This document shows, piece after piece, positions 6,001 through 10,193 of a DNA stretch of 10,193 bases. Under the pieces are notes generated by a model. That model searched no databases, had not been told where the DNA came from, and worked only from the letters and a program-made list of their open reading frames with translations. The DNA lies in the NCBI GenBank assembly GCA_031265015.1, contig JAISDG010000157.1, positions 1 to 10,193 of the forward strand, given 5' to 3'. The position numbers and the translations under genes are program-made. How positions within the stretch are numbered: position 1 is the first letter of the stretch; each line of letters opens with the position of its first letter. This DNA is from Spirochaetaceae bacterium. Its GTDB lineage: Bacteria; Spirochaetota; Spirochaetia; Treponematales; Breznakiellaceae.

Positions 6001-7125
6001 AACCGGATCGTACCGTTCGTTAAAGACGGCTATGTCCGCCTTTTTCCCCGGCGCGATGCTGCCGATTTCTTCGAAACGGTTTAAGAGCCTGGCGGGATTT
6101 ACACAGGCCATTTCTACCAGTTCAGCATCACCGGCGCCGGAAAGGGCGCTCATATTCCGCAGGGCCGTATTCATTCCGATAACGCTGCCGGCGATGCGGC
6201 CCGTATCTTTTACAAAGGCTTTGCTGCCTTTTTTGACCGCCCCCAGGCCGCTGAACATGAAAGGTCCGTCGGGCATGGATTTACCGGGCATGGCATCGGT
6301 TACCAGAATTATCCGCCTGCTGGTCAGGATCTTATACGTAAAACCCAGGACCCTTCCGGTAATATGAACGGTATCGGCAATGAGCTCCGCAAAGCCCCGC
6401 GGATCGGTAAGTCCCGCGGTAACTACCCCTTCGTTCCGGTGGTGATGGGGGGACATGGCGTTGTAAAAATGCGTGTACCCGGCGGCGCCCTGATCCAGGG
6501 CCTGTACTGTTTCGGCGCAGGTAGCCGCGCTGTGACCTATCATCATTTTGACCCGGTTTTTTTCCCCGGCGCGCACAAGTTCCCCGGAATTTTCATAGGA
6601 CGGCGAATAGGTCATGAGCGAAAGAGCGCCGCCGGCAGCCCGGATCATTTCTTCCATTTCCCGGATATCGGGCTTTCGTATATACCGTTCATCCATCAGG
6701 GCTTTGTATTCCTTTGAGATAAAGGGTCCCTCATTGTGAATTCCCAGAAAACGCGCTCCACCCGAAGGCGTTTTGGCCTTACCCAGGGCCTGTAAAACTT
6801 CCAGATTTTTTGCGTGGGACAATACAGTTAACGAGGCGCAATAGCCGGTTACTCCGTCTTTGAGTACATCATGCGAAACGGCATCCACCGCCTCCTGACC
6901 ATCCCGGGTAAAATCTTTGCCCAGGGCTCCATGGATATGGATATCAATCATCCCGGGGAATACTTTAAGGCCGCCCAGCTCAAGGGCGGTATAGGAGCCT
7001 TTTTCCCAGGGAGGGGCATGATTAATGGAAAGAATTTTGTCTTCCTCGATATAAAGATCAGCCCCGGGATACACTGTTCGTTCATCGCAAAAAAGATCGG
7101 CGCCGCGAAGTAAGAAACGATTCAT
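5932..7125 (-). CDS. nagA: N-acetylglucosamine-6-phosphate deacetylase
   Basis: Amidohydrolase of 397 residues that removes acetate from GlcNAc-6-phosphate, a step in using amino sugars and recycling peptidoglycan; cytosolic. Metal and catalytic residues are visible: HIHG (H63, H65), HNEGPF (E132), IGHSA (H198), YTHFYNAM (H219, N222), HHHR (227-230), DTVH (H254) and VTDAM with catalytic D277. The HxH pair places it with the two-metal type of NagA (Bacillus-like) rather than the E. coli type, where these positions are Gln and Asn. The frame could be extended to a TTG at 7164, but that codon lies inside the predicted -35 box, so the ATG at 7125 is chosen. No SD precedes it. No nagB or transporter is adjacent. 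Its last 22 codons, including the final MVNGK strand, overlap aat tail to tail. Confidence 0.95.
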   Translation of the reverse strand: MNRFLLRGADLFCDERTVYPGADLYIEEDKILSINHAPPWEKGSYTALELGGLKVFPGMIDIHIHGALGKDFTRDGQEAVDAVSHDVLKDGVTGYCASLTVLSHAKNLEVLQALGKAKTPSGGARFLGIHNEGPFISKEYKALMDERYIRKPDIREMEEMIRAAGGALSLMTYSPSYENSGELVRAGEKNRVKMMIGHSAATCAETVQALDQGAAGYTHFYNAMSPHHHRNEGVVTAGLTDPRGFAELIADTVHITGRVLGFTYKILTSRRIILVTDAMPGKSMPDGPFMFSGLGAVKKGSKAFVKDTGRIAGSVIGMNTALRNMSALSGAGDAELVEMACVNPARLLNRFEEIGSIAPGKKADIAVFNERYDPVLTMVNGKILWTVSRYDRYRQVP

Positions 7126-7135
7126 CCGTACTGGG

Positions 7136-7164
7136 AATATAATTGGTTTTCGGACAAAAAGCAA
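7136..7164 (-). promoter_or_regulatory. Candidate nagA promoter
   Basis: On the minus strand, TTGCTT (7159-7164), 17 bases, then TATATT (7136-7141), a 5/6 match for the -10. Ten bases separate it from the ATG at 7125, so the 5' leader would be only about three bases. No clear NagR-type operator is seen. Confidence 0.5.
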
Positions 7165-7184
7165 CGGGAATGTTCTGCAAGGGA

Positions 7185-7213
7185 TTAACTAATACCCGCC
7201 GGCCCGGTACACT
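7185..7213 (+). promoter_or_regulatory. Candidate promoter of the lipoprotein gene
   Basis: TTAACT (7185-7190), 17 bases, then TACACT (7208-7213); each hexamer matches consensus at 4/6 positions. Seven bases separate it from the ATG at 7221, and no SD is present, so transcription would start at about the start codon. It lies back to back with the nagA promoter in the same 95-base gap. Confidence 0.45.
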
Positions 7214-7220
7214 AACACCC

Positions 7221-8360
7221 ATGTACCGGCGGCTGGTTTTTTTGTGGCTTGCGGTCCTCTGCTGTTCCTGCGATCCCGGAAAGCCCCTTCGGGAAGCGGA
7301 AAGCGCCGCGCCGTTTCCGCCCTCGCTGGTGGTTGCCGCCGGAATGCCCTTCTGGTTTGAGCTGGGTCCCGGCGGGCCCCGATTGATACCTTCCCCCGGT
7401 GAAGCTTCCCTTGAGCCCTTTGTACCCTGGAGCCGGGCGCGGTTTATTGCCGGTTTTATACCCGCGGAGCCGGAGGAAAATCCGGCGGGAAACACCGGGC
7501 TCTTTGCGGGGGTAAACCGCTGGGGCATCCTGGGTTTTGAAAGCCGGGAAGGGGAGACTGCGCTGTATTATTACCCCGGCGGGCCGGTCTGGGAAAACTA
7601 TCCCGCGGCGGCTTTATTCCGGTACGAACAAAAGCCCGCGGTCCTGCTGCGGGGGGATTTTTTTTCCTCCGGCAGATCCGCGCCCGTCCCCGCGCTGTGG
7701 ACCACCGGCTCCGGCCCGGCTTCCGCCGGAACCGGAATGCTGGAAGCTTTACGGCTGCCTGTCCTTGATCCCTTTCCCCCGGGGGAAGGCTGGGAAACCG
7801 CCGCTTTTTTTCACCGCGGAGATTATTGGTATTTTCGGGAATCCCGTTCCGGAACAGGACCGGCCTGCTACCGTACCCCGGATCCGGCGGTCCCGGGGGA
7901 CAGCATCGGCGAGGCGGTTTTTTTGGATGCCGCGGCCCCCCAGGGACCGGAGCTGGCGCCGCCGCTCCTGGCCCTGGCTATGGAGGAAGCGGAACGGCTG
8001 GCGGGCAGGCCCTGTACCGTCACGGCGGTTTCCCCCGGCTTTCCCTCGGGCCGGGTCTTTCGCAGTTCCCTTCCGGCCCCGGATGAAGGACCGGAACTTT
8101 CAGCCTATTACCGTTCCGCCGGGGGAGAGCTGGCCCTGGTACTGTTCCCCGGCGGGAAAGGCGTGTTCTGCCGGTCCGGCGCCGGCGGCTCCGGAGTGGA
8201 GGACGGCCATTTTACCCTGCCGGCGCTGCCCGCCGGGAGGCCGGATTTCAGGTATACCCACATTGCCGCGGCGGGGAACGTACTCGTTGTTTCCTGGGAA
8301 GAACAGGAAAACTGGACGGTGGGGGCCGCGGGATTTCTCCTGCTGGAAATCAATTGGTAA
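7221..8360 (+). CDS. Predicted lipoprotein, unknown function
   Basis: I do not recognise this protein. From the ATG at 7221 it has 379 residues. The first 16 residues form a lipoprotein-like signal: two Arg, a hydrophobic core LVFLWLAVL, then CCSC, with Cys17 the likely lipidation site (spirochaete lipoboxes are relaxed). The mature part is rich in Gly, Pro, Ala and aromatic residues. It has many short strand-like stretches ending in turns (for example NVLVVSWEEQENW near the C-terminus), which would suit a beta-propeller or beta-sandwich; that fold guess is weak. No catalytic motif is visible. Longer starts in the same frame (TTG 7143, ATG 7170) would bury the signal sequence and lie before the predicted promoter. 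The gene is very GC-rich, so other frames also stay open, but only this one gives an export signal. It is divergent from nagA, and a DHH gene follows after 29 bases. Confidence 0.72.
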   Translation: MYRRLVFLWLAVLCCSCDPGKPLREAESAAPFPPSLVVAAGMPFWFELGPGGPRLIPSPGEASLEPFVPWSRARFIAGFIPAEPEENPAGNTGLFAGVNRWGILGFESREGETALYYYPGGPVWENYPAAALFRYEQKPAVLLRGDFFSSGRSAPVPALWTTGSGPASAGTGMLEALRLPVLDPFPPGEGWETAAFFHRGDYWYFRESRSGTGPACYRTPDPAVPGDSIGEAVFLDAAAPQGPELAPPLLALAMEEAERLAGRPCTVTAVSPGFPSGRVFRSSLPAPDEGPELSAYYRSAGGELALVLFPGGKGVFCRSGAGGSGVEDGHFTLPALPAGRPDFRYTHIAAAGNVLVVSWEEQENWTVGAAGFLLLEINW

Positions 8361-8389
8361 ACATGTTACGATAAAAAGAGGTTATATGT

Positions 8390-9562
8390 ATGGAAGAACA
8401 AAATAAGACTGAAATAGCAACGATTGCCGAAAAGAACCGTGTTGTTAACCGGATTAGGGATATTATTGTTGAACAGGATTCTTTTCTGCTCCTGGGCCAC
8501 AAGGATCCTGATACGGACTGTATTGCATCCCTGGTAGCCTTTGCTCTGCTCTTAAGCAAATTTCACAAGGAGATAACCATTTATCTTGCCGGTCCGGTTA
8601 TGGCCCAGTTCAGTTATCTTCTGGCAATCTGCAAATACAACGGTATTTCGGTAGAATACGGCAGGCTTTCGGGGGCCGCTTCTTTCTCTGCGGTGGTTGT
8701 GCTGGATACTCCCAAGCCCGGCATGATTGCCATGAACGAAGAAATTGCCGCGCTGCTGCAGGACAAGGATGTCAGAAAAATAGAAATCGATCATCACCTG
8801 GCGGCGGATTCCGAGTATGCGGGGGACCGGGCCTGCAGCCTGGTCGCCGAAGCTTCCAGTACCTGCGAGCTTATCGGCTACTTGCTGCTCAAACTGGCAA
8901 AACAGCAGGACCGGTTTAAAAGTATCGATTTTTTTACCCGCAATCTGGCCCTTGCCATATTAACCGGTATTGTGGGCGATTCCCAGATGGGCAAGTATCT
9001 GAAAACCAGGCGGGAAAAATTTTACTATAGAATATTCAGCGAAATCTTTGACCAGCTGCTGGTGGAAAAGACCCAAAAGAACAGCAAAAATCTTTCGTCC
9101 ATGGAAGCGGTTTTTGACGTGATCCGGAATTTTTCGGTCCAGGAAAAACATTGCTTTGAAGGAATTATGGGGCTCAAAAATACCGGGAAATCGATCCACT
9201 ACATTTGTATTGATCAGGCCATGTCCGCGGAGCTGTTTAAAACCTACGGAACGGAACTTATCGTTAACGTGTCCAAGGCGGCGGCGGATACCCTGGCGGA
9301 AGACTGCGGCAAACTGGGGCTGATAGTGTACTATGACCCTCCGTCCCTGTCCGATTTTATCCAGTTCCGCCTGCGGCGCAGCGCCAAGTTTCTTCATGTG
9401 GATCTGCGGTCCGTCCTGACGGGACTCGAAATAAAAAACGGCGGCGGACATCCGGGGGCTATCGGTTTCAGGCTGTCCAAGGACGAGGTAAAAGATATCG
9501 TGACATATACAGCGGATCTTGTCGGCCGTATTGAGACCCTTACGAAGGATCTTTCGTCGTGA
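8390..9562 (+). CDS. DHH/DHHA1-family phosphoesterase
   Basis: Cytosolic metal-dependent phosphoesterase of 390 residues. DHH-domain motifs are complete: HKDPDTD (37-43), the motif II aspartate D106 in VVVLDTP, IDHH (133-136), and GIVGDS with D197. These residues bind two Mn/Mg ions in the family. The C-terminal DHHA1 domain carries the substrate loop GGGHPGAIGF (351-360). This architecture is shared with NrnA-type nanoRNases/pAp phosphatases and pGpG or c-di-AMP-linear-product phosphodiesterases; the substrate cannot be chosen from sequence alone. Motif I has PDTD, like family II pyrophosphatases, rather than the PDGD usual in NrnA. The protein is longer than B. subtilis NrnA (313), with about 15-20 extra residues at the N-terminus. 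The ATG at 8390 is preceded by AGAGG eight bases upstream. It follows the lipoprotein gene by 29 bases and overlaps the next gene by 4. Its start is clearly more AT-rich than the preceding gene. Confidence 0.9.
   Translation: MEEQNKTEIATIAEKNRVVNRIRDIIVEQDSFLLLGHKDPDTDCIASLVAFALLLSKFHKEITIYLAGPVMAQFSYLLAICKYNGISVEYGRLSGAASFSAVVVLDTPKPGMIAMNEEIAALLQDKDVRKIEIDHHLAADSEYAGDRACSLVAEASSTCELIGYLLLKLAKQQDRFKSIDFFTRNLALAILTGIVGDSQMGKYLKTRREKFYYRIFSEIFDQLLVEKTQKNSKNLSSMEAVFDVIRNFSVQEKHCFEGIMGLKNTGKSIHYICIDQAMSAELFKTYGTELIVNVSKAAADTLAEDCGKLGLIVYYDPPSLSDFIQFRLRRSAKFLHVDLRSVLTGLEIKNGGGHPGAIGFRLSKDEVKDIVTYTADLVGRIETLTKDLSS
9545..9549 (+). promoter_or_regulatory. Ribosome binding site of the barrel-like gene
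   Basis: AAGGA inside the end of the DHH gene, nine bases before the GTG at 9559. It supports the GTG start that overlaps the DHH stop codon. Confidence 0.6.
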
Positions 9563-10193
9563 AGCGCGTTTTCCGCGGGGGGCTTCTGTGCGCGGCGCTG
9601 ACGCTGTCTGCCGCCCTGCCCCTGGGCGCCCAGGGTTTTAAGACTTTTTTCAGCGCCATCGACTGGTCCGTCCGGGGTTCGGTGCTGTTTTTCCCCGAGG
9701 ATAACGGCGTTGCGTCGGCGCCCATGCCCATACTTCCTTCCCTGGGGGGCTCCGCATCATACAGCCTGAACAATCTGCTCGCCCTGGAAATGTCCCTGGA
9801 TATTTACGGCAATACCTACGACTATGACTACAACCTGGAGCGGGTAGTGCCGGCCAACGATGAGTTCCGGACCAGTTTTGTTATCGGTACGATGTGGGGG
9901 TTTCAGCCGGTTTTCCGGTTCAGGCCCATGGGGGACAAGTTTACAATCCGGGCCTACGGGGGGCTGTCGTTTGACTTTCGTATTATCTTTAGGGCCTACG
10001 GCATTGACGCCGATGAAGATCACACCAACAGTACCGATCCGGACCATTCCGGTTATACGGGCCACACCGTAGGGGAAGCTTCCAAAGAGATTACCCGCTA
10101 CTTCTGGGGCGGCGGCCGCTGGATATTTCCCTTTGTCGGGGGGGGCATGGACTTTCCCGCCTTTGAAGGCATTACCCTGGGCTTTGATATTCG
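9559..10193 (+). CDS. Exported, outer-membrane-like protein (3' end outside window)
   Basis: Open frame of at least 211 codons running off the right edge, starting with GTG. Residues 1-24 form a signal peptide: basic VKRVFRGG, a hydrophobic core LLCAALTLSAALPL, and a GAQ cleavage region. The mature part has alternating hydrophobic/polar strands rich in Tyr, Phe, Trp and Gly (for example LLALEMSLDIYGN, FTIRAYGGLSFDFRIIF, IFPFVGGGMDF) separated by Asp/Asn-rich turns, as in outer-membrane beta-barrels. There is no lipobox. A loop at about residues 152-176 is rich in Asp, Glu, His and Thr and could be surface exposed or bind metal; that is a guess. The start overlaps the DHH stop as GTGA (9559-9562), so translation is probably coupled. 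Specific family and function are unknown. Confidence 0.75.
   Translation, partial: MKRVFRGGLLCAALTLSAALPLGAQGFKTFFSAIDWSVRGSVLFFPEDNGVASAPMPILPSLGGSASYSLNNLLALEMSLDIYGNTYDYDYNLERVVPANDEFRTSFVIGTMWGFQPVFRFRPMGDKFTIRAYGGLSFDFRIIFRAYGIDADEDHTNSTDPDHSGYTGHTVGEASKEITRYFWGGGRWIFPFVGGGMDFPAFEGITLGFDI

Noticed and set aside
7143..7220. N-terminal extension of the lipoprotein from a TTG at 7143
   Set aside because: It would hide the signal sequence, overlap the nagA promoter and precede the predicted promoter of the gene.
7537..8406. Open frame of 289 codons overlapping the lipoprotein gene on the same strand
   Set aside because: Its translation is extremely rich in Arg, Pro and Gly without domain or export signal, typical of an out-of-frame reading in GC-rich DNA.
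9757..10065. Minus-strand frame opposite the barrel-like gene
   Set aside because: The plus-strand frame has a signal peptide, an SD and strand pattern; the minus frame is Pro/Val/Gly-rich with no features.

Overview
The window reads like the chromosome of a spirochaete, most likely a Treponema-type organism of the termite-gut or environmental kind. The evidence is a GC content in the fifties by eye, the style of the proteins (a Cys-rich lipobox, a signal-peptide beta-barrel) and overall similarity to that group; this is recognition, not a database result. No mobile element, CRISPR array, tRNA, rRNA or obvious horizontally acquired island is visible. All of the window is gene-dense and no gap exceeds 150 bases.

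Left block (71-2344, minus strand): a three-gene operon transcribed leftward from a perfect consensus promoter (TTGACA-N17-TATAAT). It encodes a PadR-family repressor, a six-helix membrane protein with an N-terminal HAAS-type (permease-prefix) helical domain, and an exported DUF4097-type beta-helix protein. PadR / HAAS membrane protein / DUF4097 is a recurrent bacterial gene set thought to sense or respond to the envelope; the signal is unknown.

Middle block (2425-6000, plus strand): clpS-clpA-aat, a complete bacterial N-degron module apart from ClpP. Aat adds Leu/Phe to protein N-termini, ClpS recognises such N-termini, and ClpA unfolds the substrate for ClpP. The order is compact. aat starts 10 bases after clpA and lacks a Shine-Dalgarno (SD) sequence. 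The 3' end of aat overlaps the convergent nagA by 69 bases.

Right block: nagA (minus) encodes GlcNAc-6-phosphate deacetylase. It is divergent from a plus-strand group made of an orphan predicted lipoprotein, a DHH/DHHA1 phosphoesterase, and a signal-peptide outer-membrane-like protein. The last gene starts on a GTG overlapping the DHH stop codon by 4 bases and runs off the right edge.

The most interesting signal I found is regulatory. Four genes next to a divergent gap (padR, clpS, nagA, the lipoprotein gene) each have a -35/-10 pair with exactly 17 bases between hexamers and an ATG only 5-10 bases after the -10 hexamer. The last three have no SD. Several downstream genes (HAAS gene, DUF4097 gene, clpA, the barrel gene) have clear SD sequences. 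This suggests leaderless or near-leaderless first cistrons. I did not find a convincing new defence or biosynthetic system.
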